Positions 45,372 through 59,290 of a DNA stretch of 64,000 nt are shown here, in pieces (position 1 is the stretch's first letter; every line of letters starts with the position of its first letter). The notes beneath the pieces were generated by a model. The model searched no databases, was not told where the DNA came from, and was given only the letters and a program-made list of their open reading frames with translations. Origin of the DNA: Prosapia bicincta (taxonomy: Eukaryota > Arthropoda > Insecta > Hemiptera > Cercopidae). The stretch lies in NCBI GenBank assembly GCA_036971475.1, contig JBAIZL010000001.1:104598850-104662849 (forward strand). Reading direction: 5' to 3'. Made by a program: the position numbers and the translations under genes.

Positions 45372-45518
45372 TTAAGAAATCTGTTTCATTGAAAGATTTC
45401 TCAAAAGACACAAGTCTCTGGCAGTTGCTTTCCTTCCATCTGTTGTGCCTAGATCATAGAGACGGAGGATTAGATCTGTGGTGAATAAATCTGGTAGTGC
45501 TTTAACTAAGCATGGAAC
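45372..45518 (-). CDS. MED24: MED24, last coding exon
   Basis: After acceptor CTTCTAG the exon reads VPCLVKALPDLFTTDLILRL, YDLGTTDGRKATARDLCLLR, ending at TAA (45372-45374). It joins the previous exon (ending ...MPTTL) at a codon boundary across an 8.7-kb intron. In human MED24 the C-terminus has the same layout: a hydrophobic helix, then DLSLPLGRQVAAKAI. The protein is a tail-module subunit of the Mediator complex, which links transcription factors to RNA polymerase II in the nucleus. Confidence 0.8.
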   Translation of the reverse strand, partial: VPCLVKALPDLFTTDLILRLYDLGTTDGRKATARDLCLLRNLSMKQIS

Positions 45519-46106
45519 CTAGAAGGACACAAACTATTAAATACTTTAAAATTAAATGTTTATTTTAAATACAAAGTTTCTACAAAAAAAACAAAACAAA
45601 AATGATATCATTATAACATGCGAGAATGTTGGAAACTATGTTTGTTGTGCTTATAATCTCATACTTACTGGCCATTACAATTTATTTTTGGAGAGGAACA
45701 GATTAAAATGTATTCATTTTAGCTTAATAAATTATAAAATTGAATGTTTAAAAATAATCTACATTAGGACTGTTTAAAAATTCCAACCTAATAAAAAAAA
45801 TGCCATTAATGAAATATAAATTCACGGAAAATGAAATATTTATTTCTAAAAAATACACTTATACACACAAGAGTGCTTATTTGAATGAAAATAATATTAT
45901 CTATTTTACAAAGGTGATGATTATAAATGTCAAATTAATTGCATATTGTTTTAAGCAATTAGAATTTTCTAAACCAACTAAGAAGAAATTTGGAACTAAA
46001 ATAGAAGCAATTACGACCAACAAATATTAAAAATACAGAAGACAAGAATTTCAGTCACCATAAAAATGCTTGTTCATTGATATGGTTGAAAACTAAGCAA
46101 TCCCTG
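45519..46106. other. MED24 intron, nothing recognised
   Basis: AT-rich. Short open frames here show no domain. Confidence 0.5.
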
Positions 46107-46504
46107 TTAACACTGGAGTACTCTCTTGGACTACTATTGTAGTGCATTTTTTTTTCTACGGATGTTGACTAGCTAATAACTTTATATTATGGTTAATGGT
46201 TCTTAAAGAAGTATAAATCATGTTTATATAGAAAATAACATTTTATTTTATAAAGAATTAATACTAACATTTTTACTCCAAAATATGATCACTTTTTTGT
46301 AGTTATATGCAGGTTTTCAAATAAAATTAAAAATATCTGTTATTAGTTATAAATCTTTCATTTTATATTATAAAAATCATAAAAACAGATGAGTAAAAAC
46401 AATACTTGTTACGCGAGTACTCGCATGGACTACAATAGTAGAAACTTGAAAACCCAACACCTCTGGACTACAATAGTAGACTACGGGAGCACTCCAGTGT
46501 TGAG
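46107..46504. mobile_element. Small piggyBac-type MITE
   Basis: TTAACACTGGAGTACTCTC at the left is mirrored by GGGAGCACTCCAGTGTTGA at the right; TTAA is kept left and mutated to TTGA right. CTACTATTGTAGT-type palindromes occur near both ends (46130, 46425, 46467). No coding. Confidence 0.65.
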
Positions 46505-47092
46505 GAATAATCACTTTTGGGGATAAAAGGTATTTTCATATACAAGAAGGAAACTAATTCATAAAAAATCAACACAGAATTAAATGATAGTTGTCAAATA
46601 TTTTATTGCTCATAGCTGGAGATATGGGACAAGTCCCACTTTCATCATGAAAGAAATTTCAAACATTTTAGTATTACAGCTCTTTTATATAAATCTGGAT
46701 TCAATGGTATATTACATATGTGTACTTAGCTGGATTATTTCCTTTGGGTTTAACTGAGAACTAAGATTTACACTGAAAATCCTCAAACTAACGAAACCTA
46801 GAATAAATGAAAGATTTATTGAACAACTACTTCATTTTATAATATTCCCAAAAACACGGTTATAAGATAAACATAAGAAACAACAGCTGATTTTGTAAAT
46901 ATATTCTGCTTTATGTCCTGTTTTAAATTACTATCTTCAATTTCCCTTTATAGCAGAAAAATACTGTATTTATCTTTAACTCCATAATGCAATGAAAATT
47001 GTTTTTAATGTATTTATTTTCAGAAACAGCACATAACATATAGATTAATATTTTGTTTGTTACGTGGCCAAATACAGTATATTCTCTCTCTT
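46505..47092. other. MED24 intron, nothing recognised
   Basis: No supported feature. Confidence 0.5.
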
Positions 47093-47105
47093 ACACACAC
47101 ACACA

Positions 47106-47160
<55 letters not shown>
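47093..47160. repeat. (CA)n-(TA)n compound microsatellite
   Basis: CA run then TA run, directly left of a P1 Penelope-like fragment (47185-47262, minus). Confidence 0.95.
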
Positions 47161-47161
<1 letters not shown>

Positions 47162-47509
47162 ATATTTTATGTTGTCCATTATTTTTCCGTTGCACTGACT
47201 TTATGATGATATATTACTATTGTAAATACTTTTATCCACCACTAAGTGCAATAAGATAAAATTATTAAAATTATATATATATATATTATGTTTTCTTGTT
47301 TAATAATTTAAAACAACATAGGTTGTTCAAATACATTGTTATTCAAATACAAGAATATTTATTAATTTATATTCAAAGCTTTTTGTTGGTAAACAGTACC
47401 AACATCATCAGGAATGAAAATTACAATAATGTAAGCTATAGGCCTAAAACATATGTTAATTTAACACATTTATCACATAACTAGTTAAAAAATATCACAT
47501 ACAATATAT

Positions 47510-47640
47510 AGTTATTATTGTTAATTGTAAACAATTATTCAACCACTTAGTGGTGGTATAATTGTTTACAATTAACAATAATAACTTTATAAAGTCAGTG
47601 CAACGGAAAAATAATGGGCAACAGGAAATATCACGATAAA
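47510..47640. repeat. Short palindrome of family P1 plus pseudo-LTR tail
   Basis: ATTGTAAACAATTATTCAACC is mirrored by GGTATAATTGTTTACAAT, followed by the P1 landmarks AAGTCAGTGCAACGGAAAAA and GAAATATCACG. No complete hammerhead remains. Confidence 0.65.
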
Positions 47641-47700
47641 GGTAAATGGAGTTGTTAAAAATGGTAGAAGTTAGGGGGAAGGTAGAATGAGTTTTATCTG

Positions 47701-48240
47701 ATGTTGAGGTTAGAAGGCTCTCTAGATTTGGTGTACCACTGGTATGATAACTCCCATCTTCTCAATTCTGAAAGGTTGAAAGAGACCTATATGCACGTCC
47801 CAACAAATAGTTTACATAGCCTATTAACCAATGTGGACTTCAAGATTCAAGGTCATCATACTTGTACATCAAAAAATGTAATATACCAGTTGCAATGTAA
47901 ATTTTGCCCGGCACAGTACATAGGCCTTACCATGGATGGTCTAAGCATCAGAATGAATGGCCACAGACATGACGTTGGAACCATGAACATAGACAGGCCA
48001 ACTGCTCAACACGCTGCTAGTCACAAAATCATATCTTTCAATGATTGTTATACCACCAAAATAATTAAGGCCCTCCCGCCTGATTGCAACCCTTCAGAAT
48101 TGAGATGGGAGTTATCATACCAGTGCCTCCTAACCTCAACATCAGATAAAACTCCTTTTACCTTCCCTCTATTTTCTACCATTTTTAACAACTCCATTTA
48201 TCTTTCTTCTGACAGAATATTAATATCTAGTTTCAAATAA
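47701..48240 (+). pseudogene. Penelope-like GIY-YIG endonuclease domain, 5'-truncated
   Basis: A 179-residue open frame. The first about 30 residues are translated from the inverted arm and are not authentic. From about residue 35: GIY-YIG half-sites as VIYQLQCKFCPAQYIGLT, then SIRMNGHRHDV (Arg and His of the active site) and SELRWELSYQCL (the conserved Glu). The reverse transcriptase half is absent. The frame is open but lacks its own start and partner domain, so a function as such is unlikely. Confidence 0.75.
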
Positions 48241-48330
48241 TCAATATTTATACAAATCACATACATCACTATATCATAAACTATAAATCTGTGACATTTG
48301 GATATTTATACACATCTGTGGTTCACTTCA

Positions 48331-48355
48331 GTTTTTTTTTTTTTTTTTTTTTTTT
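48331..48355. repeat. poly-T tract before hammerhead-like motif
   Basis: An unbroken T run. Confidence 0.9.
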
Positions 48356-48395
48356 GATTGACAAAGATCATTTTTGATCGAAATATTTCAATAGT
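48354..48395 (+). ncRNA. Hammerhead-like motif, family P3
   Basis: TTGACAA (48358-48364), extra A, perfect five-pair stem II GATCA/TGATC with loop TTTT, GAAA, then TATTTCAA. TTGA before the core can pair with TCAA after it as stem I. Stem III is minimal. Confidence 0.5.
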
Positions 48396-48500
48396 GTGTT
48401 AAGTTTTTTAAATGTCTCTATTCATTTATTTCCAAGAGATTGCAGTTTTGGACTATTGCCATTAGGTAAGTCTGCCAGTCTCCTATCTAGTCTAAAAATT

Positions 48501-48504
<4 letters not shown>

Positions 48505-48559
<55 letters not shown>
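48505..48559. repeat. (TA)n microsatellite, left flank of solo LTR C
   Basis: TA run; the matching tract on the right is 50036-50081. Confidence 0.95.
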
Positions 48560-50133
<1,574 letters not shown>

Positions 50134-50394
50134 TGTGTGTTCATATATGAACAGAGGTATAGATTTTGAACTTAGAGATGAAACTTATAGATAAAATCAA
50201 TAATGATTTTATCTTTATATCAATGACACATACACACACAAATATACATTAGTATACACTTATATATTTTATGTATAAGTTACACTATTTTTTAAAATCG
50301 TTGTGGTAGGCAGGAAACGTCTGGATGTAGTGGCAGCACTGTAAAATTTCTATGTGCATACATTGATCGATCGGGGAGTCAGGCTGCAATCACT

Positions 50395-50618
50395 ATGGAA
50401 ACTCAACTTGTTCCTATTGCAAAGTTCAGTGTTATTCGTTTTTTAACATAAAAATAAAAATGCGAGTTGTGTAGTTTTTATGGTGAAGACGTTATGCCAA
50501 GGCCAATTTTTTCTCATTGGTGCCAGTAATTCATTGAAGGGAGAACAATATTACACAATAATCAACAAAGTGGCTGCCTTTTCACTTCCTACCCACTGAC
50601 TGTTGTTGAAGATGTCCC
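50395..50618 (+). pseudogene. mariner transposase N-terminal fragment (second mariner family)
   Basis: Translation shows TQLVPIAKFSVIRFLT, then a stop-containing gap, YGEDVMPRPIFSHWCQ, FIEGRTILHNNQQSG and VVEDVP. These match the N-terminal helix-turn-helix region of mariner transposases (YGEDxMSRxxVxxWCxxFxEGR). The catalytic part is missing; Penelope-like P2 sequence begins soon after 50618. Confidence 0.6.
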
Positions 50619-51100
50619 AAGGGTCATTGACATCGATAGGCTCCAATAGCTTATTAAAAATCCTTTCCTACATAGATGTAACATCCAACCTACAAATTCT
50701 TCATAAACAACACAGAAATAACCAACGTTACACAACCAAATTTCGTAATACGAAATATAAAAACATTTCAAACTACACCCTACATACGTACTCAACACAC
50801 AATTACATTTTAAATCTTACACTCGTTTTGACATCCTAACTCCTAATGCTCACAAAATACACTCACACCCCTACCATAATATCCCACCCCCACCATAATA
50901 TCTCACCCACCCTAACCTACAAAAACCTTGAGATCAGTTATGGTCTGAGTTGACAATGAGACACGTCTTCCAAAACGGCCGTCCTCAACAAAAATAAGCA
51001 AGTGCTACTATAGGCAAGTTTGTAAAATATTTACAACTGTTTTAGTGAAAACTAGTAGTTCAAATGAAGATGGAATCAACAAATATAGAAAAATATGTTG
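50619..51100 (+). mobile_element. Penelope-like family P2 3' end
   Basis: Contains the P2 hammerhead-like motif in decayed form (50946-50987: TGAG, TTGACAA, eroded stem II, CAAAACGGCCGTC, CTCA), then CAAGTGCTACTATAGGCAAG and GAAGATGGAATCAACAAATA, shared with 33730-33830. The open frame before it (50603-50839) may be a PLE C-terminus but has no clear motif. Confidence 0.55.
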
Positions 51101-52918
51101 ATCAATTAAATATAAATAAACTAAATACAGTAATAATTATAACAGGAGCAAAAGCAAACCTGTCAGTTTTGAGCTTTTCTGCTTAGAGGCGGTGAACCAA
51201 GGCTAAACAATTAATAGAAAATTATGTAAGGCATATTCCAAAATTACCAGGAATTGGACATAAAGAAACAAAAATTAACACAACAAATAATAAAAGAAGA
51301 TTAGATAATATAAGGTTATAAACAAACCTCAAATAAATAGTAAAAAAGGAAGGGGAAATAAATAGTAAACGAATAAATTGGGAAAAAATTATTTAAATAA
51401 AAATGGCCAAAGGATGAAGCAAACTATATTATATAAATTAGGGTATATATCTAATTTGTGTTTTATTGCTGGTGAGAAAGCCACTGAATTAGTTTAAAAG
51501 TTAATATATTGACAAACATATTTGAATTAAACAAAATGCTTTACTAAATCCATTAAATATGTAAAACCAAAATTATTCAAGAAAAATTCAAAATTTTGAA
51601 TAATTAACCAAAACAAAAGAAAGATTAAGTGATTAATTAAAAAAAAACAAGACCATTCATCAACAGATTGTAAGATTTTAAAAAACGCAAGAAATTTAAT
51701 AAAAATTTTAAGACTTTCTGTTTAATTTTGGAAGAAACATTTTGAATAATACAAATCTGAAGAACCATGTTGGATAAAAACTGAGAAGCTTCTCAACATA
51801 AAATAACTGACTAGGACAAAAATTATTGGGTTGATGTGGATTTTATTTAATTTTAATTTAATCAAGTTTAATGTTACTCAAATACGAAAAACAGTGTTAT
51901 CAATAAAAGGTTAGGTTTCTGTATGTAATAACTTACAATGGATAAAATTATAAACCTTGAGGATAAATAGAGAGTAGCAATAACGAAAGTATTCTACCAA
52001 ATAATCAAAAGCATAGATTACGATGTTCACTTGAGAAGCAAATACAAAATGAGAAACCTCAAGAATTTATAGAATAGAAAATACAATATTGATATGTGTG
52101 AGATGTATAAGATATTGGTGATTTCTCATAAATGCTAGATTGAAATATTTTAAAAGTGTATTGGCTTAAGCTTTAAAATTATTCTCCACATAAATCACCA
52201 TTTAGACAGATCCAAGTAGAGTGAAATTAAAAAGTTTAAAACAGGTGTACAAAGTTCTGACTAAATGCTTAATTTAAAAAAATAACAAATCAAAATAAAC
52301 TCGTAAATGTGAAAAATCTAAATTTTAATAATTATTTTAGAGTCTAATTGTTTACATGAAAGTAATAAGTAATATAAGATTAAAAGTCAACTGGTTGAAT
52401 AACGTTTAAAATAATCTAAATTAATTCATATTTACACTTCCAGAAATATAGGATAGTGTAAAAAAAGTTGATTTTCAAGACAAGTATAATTTATTTATTA
52501 CAATCTTTGGCAATGTTTCAAAAACGATTTTCTTTTCCTTCAGGCAAGTTTTGCTATATAGACATATTGATTAAGTTTTTTCTGTACTGTGTCAATATGT
52601 AAAAGAAATACTTCAAATTTTCAACATCCCATTTAGAGTTTCTGCTTAGATATTGACATTTATTGTTTTTTTTTTAAATTAATATACCTTTTTATATAGT
52701 TGCAGCATTCACATTCATATATACTTATGATCTTTTTAAAAAAGCTTTTCATTTTTACTATCCGCTGTGGAATATAGGACAAGATCATTCGAACAAAATA
52801 AGCAGTTATAAATCTAGGTAGTTAAGAATGTGCAAGGTTCATATGCCGAAAGAAGCAGGCAATTGTTGTCCAGTATTGTAATGATGTTCTAGAGATTTAT
52901 TAAAAACTATTTCGAATC
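51101..52918. other. MED24 intron, nothing recognised
   Basis: A-rich on the plus strand with stops in all frames. No repeat partner in this window. Confidence 0.5.
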
Positions 52919-53290
52919 CTATGTGTTTTGGTTTGCTGTATAAAATACAAAGCATCTGACTTTGTCAGAAAGAGCAGGTTCCCCAACCTGAACAAAAAGG
53001 CTAGAGATTGTGTATGAACTAGAAACTCTAGTAGCAACTCTAAGAGCAGAGTGATACACTACATTAAGAGTTTTCATAACATTTGACTGTTCTATATGAC
53101 TTTTAGATGAATAAGATATACAACAGTAATCTATGCACGATATATAAAAATATGTGATAGAAGCAGATAAATACAAATTCTCTCTGTTCTCCAAATAGTA
53201 CCACCAAGTACTCTCCACATCTCAATATCTTGTTGCATCTAATCTTCAAATCATGCACAGGAGGGTTCCATAAGAGTGAGTTCATATAAA
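52919..53290 (-). pseudogene. LINE (Jockey-like) reverse transcriptase C-terminal fragment
   Basis: On the minus strand in two frames: WNPPVHDLKIRCNKILR (about 53220-53280), then CIDYCCISYSSKS, LNVVYHSALRVATRV and ISSLFVQVGEPALSDKVR. These correspond to the RT thumb/C-terminal region of Jockey/I-type LINEs (HLKxKxxKALxxL, LDYGxxxYGSA, LDxVHHxALRLATGA, SLYVEAGEPPL). 5'-truncated, frameshifted near 53110-53215. Confidence 0.75.
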
Positions 53291-53524
53291 ATTTTTTTTT
53301 CAAATAGAAGATCTAAAAATATAACATTATCTTAGTTTGAAATTGCAACACATCACAACAGAGGAATGGGCTCCTGGTGTTGCTTGTGATGGCCAAATGT
53401 TATACACTGGATCTTCGAAGTAGGAAACTTGGAAACCTGTAAATTATGAAATTTTTTTATTTCTGTTTATTACTATTTGAAGAGATTTCCCCACTGCTGC
53501 CATACTTTCAACAGCCACATATAT

Positions 53525-53985
53525 ACCAAAATTGTATATAGTGACACGCTACTGTCGTCGGAGGATTTAATAAAACGGGAAGTCATTGATATTAACTCTA
53601 TAACACCGTTGAATACAATTAACGGACATAAAACCCTCTAAGGGCAGTGGACAGTGCGTTCAAATAAACATATGAATTATTAACAAATATAAAAGAATAT
53701 TAAACGAGTCGCTTACCTGTTGTGAGTCGTTACTTATGCGTTACCTCTTACGGGTTTCCTCAGGAAGCTAGCTTTTGGCCGGTGCTGTCCGTTGGTTGCC
53801 AGGATGAACTCTTTCAACTCGCTAGTTTGGGTCTCTCTCAACAACTGTACTTATTTCCTATTAAAACTATACCGGAAATATCGAACTTTACCCGGTTAGC
53901 TGTTTTATTATCAGTCAGCAGTCGGCCTCTCACTGTGACAATTTCAGAATTATTTGGCGGTGATATATTAAAAAAAAACGTTACA
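53525..53985. repeat. Dispersed repeat family S, copy 2
   Basis: Inverse orientation relative to 6320-6800. Ends TGTATATAGTG and AAACGTTACA, which would suit an LTR-type element, but no target duplication is visible. Confidence 0.6.
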
Positions 53986-54276
53986 ATAGAGAACAATCGA
54001 CTGGAGACGGGTAAGAATATCATGCATATCATACGATTCTGTGGAATATTATTTTTTTTTAGTTCATAGGGATTATTAATTACTTCAAACACGCTTTGTG
54101 TAAACTTACAGACTTTGTCAGTAATTATTATAATCAAATGAAATATTTTCATTAACTTTAAAAGGAGAAAAACTGTCTGAACTTATATCTTTTAGTTAGA
54201 GAAAAACATATTTAAAACAATATTTTTACTGAATAATTTTTAAACACTTTTTTCACAGATACATTCTGTAACTTAC

Positions 54277-54564
54277 CAGTGTTGTAGGCATACTATGTAA
54301 AACTGGCCGAGCTCTATCCTTTCCACAACGTACCACATACTCAAGAAAATGAAATACAAAATGTGTCTGTTGGGTTACATAGGAAGTCCGTTCTGCAATT
54401 ACTGATAATGCTTTAAACACTTGTTTCAATGCTGAAGAAAGAGGTTCTTTAAGAGGAGGCGTGGTCGGAGCATTTCCTGTAGAATTGATAAATAATAATG
54501 AAGGTTCTGAAGTTGAAGAGTCCAAGCGAAGGATCTTGTTTGCAGGACAAAGGTCTTCCAAATC
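54277..54564 (-). CDS. MED24: MED24, internal coding exon (96 codons)
   Basis: Between acceptor TTTTAG and donor GTAAGT the exon reads DLEDLCPANKILRLDSSTSE, then PPLKEPLSSALKQVFKALSV, TQQTHFVFHFLEYVVRCGKD and ending MPTTL. This aligns with human MED24 DDVQPSKLMRLLSSNED ... RDPLNRVLANLFLLISS ... PHTQFVQWFMEECVDCL ... VLQFMPFTTV. Length is 288 bp, phase 0 on both sides. No stops, unlike the surrounding transposon fragments. Confidence 0.85.
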
Positions 54565-54879
54565 CTAAAATAGTGCACACACTTCTTATGAAATATATTA
54601 AAATGACACCTAAAATATAAACTCACTCAAATACTATCACCTTCAATGTATGATTAGGCATTTCAGCAGATTGTTAACAGTCATCATTATTTAACTTGTA
54701 TTGCAGTTAGGTGCTATGCATTAATTGATTACTGATTTAAGAACTTCTCCTAGAAATGACTTTTCAAAAGCAGAATTATAGGAATATTTCATGATTACTA
54801 AACTATAATTAAAAACAAGTTGGGTAGCTTATCACAGATCATGTTCTTAAATTCTCAAAAAGGGGATATAGGTCTAATA

Positions 54880-55100
54880 GGGGAGAGCTTCATCAGTGTT
54901 TTCTGCTTGGAGTTGTTGTTAGGTTAAGTGGTGACGGTTTTAAAACCAGGTTTTCGATAGTATCAAAGAGTATGTGTGATTTGTATTGGGTTTATTCATT
55001 TAATATGTTTGTATTTCGTGTGTTTGTAAATTTCATATCGTTCTAGTGTGTTGAGATGTGGTCTTTTTTTGTTGATGTGTAAGATTTCTAGTTTATGGTG
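54880..55100 (-). mobile_element. Penelope-like family P5 fragment, third copy
   Basis: Matches 4735-4870 on the same strand: TTCATCAGTGTTTTCTGCTTGG, GTTTTCGATAGTATCAAAGA and GTGTGATTTGTATT. The CTGATGA core is present but the rest of the hammerhead is lost at the left border. In a MED24 intron. Confidence 0.65.
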
Positions 55101-55576
55101 ACAGGTACAGTATTTTTTGTTTTCTTATAGAACAGATAAATTTTGTCCTCAGTGATAGAATTCAGTATGTTAAAATAAACAATAGCATGTTCACAAGAAT
55201 AAATGTTACTTCAGAAGTAGAACTGGATATATATTTTAGTACTATCGAGGTTTGAGAGAAGAGAGAAATAAATATTAAAACAGAGGACCGGAAGCAGGTT
55301 ATGCATGTACTTCAGAGTTTTATACTCAAGTGTAAAGTTGAGAGTAAATGAGGTGGCTAATCTTGGTGAGAATGTTTGAATTTTCTGAAGTAGAGTAGAG
55401 TGGAGAATCATTTCACTTACAAAACACACAAACACTCACACAGAGGCATACATACACCTGAAAAGTTTTAAAAAATTCACATATATTTACATGTATGAAA
55501 AATAGAGAATTAGACAAATTTAGTTAATCGATATTAGTGAGAGAGATTGAACAAATGTTAACATGAATAAACCTGA
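55101..55576. other. MED24 intron, nothing recognised
   Basis: No supported feature. Confidence 0.5.
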
Positions 55577-56640
55577 TTAACACTTTCAACACGGCGGCGA
55601 TATTGGTGATCTCATCCAACTACTGTCTGTTTCTCCTTAACTTCCAGCTCTGACGGCAGTGGAACGCCATGCGGGTTGCAGAGCTTGTCGTAACATCTTA
55701 TTATCGAGCCCATTGTTTTCATCTCAATAATTTTATTTCTAACATATACATGTTTATTTGTGACATCAGAACAGTGTATTAGACTCTAAAATATTGTTTT
55801 ATTTATCAAGTCACAATTTAAAAAAAGAAATACAAATGATACATTACTGTATGACAAATAAGAAAACACAATACAAAAGACAGAGAAAAAAAGAAAATTT
55901 ATATACAAAACTAAAGACCCTACTACTAAAATATTTTACATACTAAAAAAAGGCACTCAACGTTTAACTTGGAATGTTTATTTCTGTTTGTGCCAAGTGT
56001 TTTGGAGATCGTAAAGTAAACGGAGACATAGATAATACATATGTCACGTCCGAGACTATTTATAGCCGAGATAAGCTGACATTTGTTTACTATAATCTTA
56101 AGCTGACACATTAAGTTTTCGGGCGTCCAAGCATTTTGCAATGACACAAATTTACAATAGCCTGTTCCCACCTCGTGTTGGTTCATTCACTCTAATAGGA
56201 CAGTTATCATTTATTCTTGTGTTAGTTCAGAAAGCTTAGTTAATTTTTAGGATCGTTATTTTTACCGAATATTTTGCCACGTTAAATGGTTCAAACTAAA
56301 AAAAAACATTAAAATATAAAAGTTAAACCAAATTAAATCTGTTCATAAAACTCCCTGAAACATTGTTACAGTTGAAGCATCAAAAGTTAAATTGGGATTG
56401 TCGGATTTAAAAATGACTCAGGCACATTATTCTCCAAACTCTTCTGAAGCATTGACGTAAAAATCAAACCTTTATACAAACGCGTATCGACAGTAGAGAA
56501 GTTTTAATTAGCCTAGGAGTGAGCGTGCCGGTGAGCTTGCCGTATCTAAGAATATAGGCTAAGAGCGCACAGGTATGCTCTCTGTACCTCGTAAGGGAAC
56601 CCAGAGCATGCCGGAATACTAACCGTGCTGAAAGTGTTAA
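55577..56640 (-). mobile_element. piggyBac-type MITE, copy 2, with TTAA at both ends
   Basis: TTAACACTTTCAACACGGC at 55577 is mirrored by CCGTGCTGAAAGTGTTAA ending at 56640. Inverse orientation to copy 1 at 40348-41364. No transposase. Better preserved at its ends than copy 1. Confidence 0.8.
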
Positions 56641-57457
56641 GATGGTAACATTTTGCCATTGCGTCTTTCTGAGACTTCATCTTTCTGTTTGAAAAAATAA
56701 TAACTTAAAAGATGAAGAGAAAATGAAATGACTGATGATCAAGAAAAAAACCTTCTTGGTTCTCTAAGTGTCTTTGGAAAGGGAGCATCAGTTGTCAAAG
56801 AACACCATATGATGAAAGGAAAAGACAAGGTCTCAATGGTTCAGTGTATATAAGAAAAGGAAGAGTTTTAATACAAGTTTACTTAATTTCATTAAATGTG
56901 GCATCATATTGTCCAAAGTAAAGTGATTAATAGGTAATAAAGAGTGATATAATTGATTTGAAGAATCAGTCAATAATAGAGGAGATAAGTAGAGTTTGAA
57001 TGAAAATAGAATTACAATCTTTGGAGGGGCAATTACAGTTTTTTGAGAAGCAGTCTAATTAGGTCATTGTCTAACATTTCACACCTAACATAGATGACCA
57101 TAGCACAACATACATCAAGCTTTAAAACTATAATTGAGTAATGAGAGAGAATGGTAAAACTTGAGAGCCTTGATGAGAATGAAAAGATGTCAATATTTTG
57201 AGACACCGTGACAACTAGTCATCCCAAGAGATATCTTTATCTTTCACCTGTCCATAAATATACATTAACAAATATGTTAAATTATGGGGAAGTTCTGAAA
57301 CCCTTTTTATGCTTAAAACATGTAGGAAGTTTTAGACTTTAAAATCATAGATTACATGTAGACTTTGGAAATTATGTACCTATAACTATGTACATATAAA
57401 CACTCACTTAGTAGAATAATGTAAAATTAAAACAGATACACAATACAAAAAAATTAC
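56641..57457. other. MED24 intron, nothing recognised
   Basis: No supported feature. Confidence 0.5.
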
Positions 57458-57593
57458 ATCACTATCCATTTGTCTTCGAGATCTTTTCTTTGAGTTTTCT
57501 TTAACCTTTCCTTGTGATATTGAGGCAGCAAAGATACAATATGCACATAGCTTTGCCAGTGCAGAAGACTGTGGATCGACTAATTCTTCACTT
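57458..57593 (-). CDS. MED24: MED24, internal coding exon
   Basis: Acceptor GTTTCAG, donor GTAATT. The split first codon (CA|A) joins the upstream exon in phase. The exon encodes SEELVDPQSSALAKLCAYCI, FAASISQGKVKENSKKRSRR and QMDSD. In human MED24 the matching stretch is DPPGTALAKLAVWC followed by the basic RQKKRHRED patch. 136 bp. Confidence 0.82.
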
Positions 57594-59290
57594 CTGAAAC
57601 CATTGGTTAAAAAAAAAGATTTGTAATAAACAGTAAAAATATAACTTTTAACAATTCTTTTATTTCAACAAAATTGAAAATGATTTATATCTTAATGTGA
57701 TTGAATTAAAAAAGTGGTTCTTGAATTTTCGTTTATAAATGTAATTAGAGTGGAGCTTATTTTGGTAGTAAAGATTAGAAAGCACTATTTATGATAAAAC
57801 CTGAATAAAAAAAAGTCAACTATTTCAAACATTTTTATATAGTTCTTAGAAGCACAATCTCAGAATCAAAGTTATAAATATTATATTAAAAAACTGTTAA
57901 GAACTACTCTTATGTAGCAGAAAACCAGGACTTCATTGGGGAGACTGTTTTGAAAGATATCATACTCTGCAAAACTACAAATAAGATAATAAAATCATAT
58001 AAATACTGTATTACTAAATAAAAATAGCTTAGTTTACTAAGATCATGTAAGAGCAAACAAAGTTTCCCATAAACAATAATTCAACTTGCAGGTGAGGAAT
58101 TTGTCTTAATTTAATTACAAGTGGGGAAGCAAAACATGTTAAAAAAATCCGAGTGCTAAGGGTTAAACCTTCCTTTATAGGAAAGTTATTTTTACTGATG
58201 GTTTGAAATTGGACATTGCTATTACATAAGTTTTTATGCATTTCCAAAAAACCTAAAAAAGGTTGCCCTCAATTTTTACAAATTTTTTGCCCTCTGAATT
58301 TTTTTTACAGTTAAACTCAATATTGAGAATGTAACTGTTTAGAGAACTCTTTATAACCTTCAAAGCTTTAATTCCATATTTTGCCTTTACTTTCCGCGTT
58401 CTGACCTTTAAAAGTGTTCTTCAGGCTATTTCGTACAAGTACTCTAAAAACCCTTTATTTGAAATTTTTTGTTCAATCCACAGGCTTCAATTACAGGTTG
58501 TTGGGACACCATTTTGTTAGGTGTATAATCATTTTTCTGCAGTTTATAGGGAAACACAAAAGCAGATGAAACCATGATATTAGTTACTCGTATCATTATT
58601 TCTAGAATATGTGTCAAAACATCTGATTTTTTTGTAAAGTTAAATATGGACTATTATGTAATTAGAATAAGAAATGAAGAAATTTGTAACAAAGTGTGGG
58701 ACTGTACTTCAACGATTTTGTTTTACATGGTACTTTTGGATGAACATGGGGGTAAGCCTTATTTCTGTAACCAACACTAAAATACATTGATTTTTACATA
58801 ACAAATTATGACTAAATGTTCCTTACTTCAAATCCCATTCATTAAATTTACAAGAACTTCTACACAATTCAATTCGAATTCAGTATTTTGTTTGTTTTTA
58901 ATAACATTTTGTTATTAAAACATTTTGAATATATATGTCTTATACATGTTGTATTTGGTTTAGTTATAAGTCCGGCATTGTCTTGTAGAAGAGTGTAGGC
59001 ATGTTCTGTACAAAAAAATTGTCTGATGTGATAATATAAACTGTCAATCCTTCTATATCCATTCCAATCGGTTTAATGAATGTCAGTTCTACTTAATTTT
59101 CAAATGAAAGGAGCTCTGTCAATGCACTTTGTCCATTTACATAAGGAATATTACAGACTATCGCAAAACGATGCAAAAATAAATATCTTCAGTTGCATTT
59201 TGATAGTGCAGTACGCCTTGTTTTTTAGAATACGATGGGAGTATGGACAGCTTTTCATAATACATAATACTAACCTGTAATACTATTGTA
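57594..59290. other. MED24 intron, nothing recognised
   Basis: AT-rich. Short open frames at 58029-58247, 58574-58780 and 59080-59280 show no domain. Confidence 0.5.

Larger units (their letters stand above)
47641..48400 (+). mobile_element. Head-to-head pair of Penelope-like fragments, family P3
   Basis: 47645-47780 is the reverse complement of about 48095-48205 (GGAGTTGTTAAAAATGGTAG and GAGTTTTATCTGATGTTGAG in both). The right-hand copy continues with the GIY-YIG coding part and, after a poly-T tract, a hammerhead-like motif. It abuts the P1 fragment at 47640. Confidence 0.7.

Noticed and set aside
45800..46030. 76-codon plus-strand open frame near MED24
   Set aside because: Lys/Asn/Ile/Tyr-rich chance frame in an AT-rich intron, no domain.
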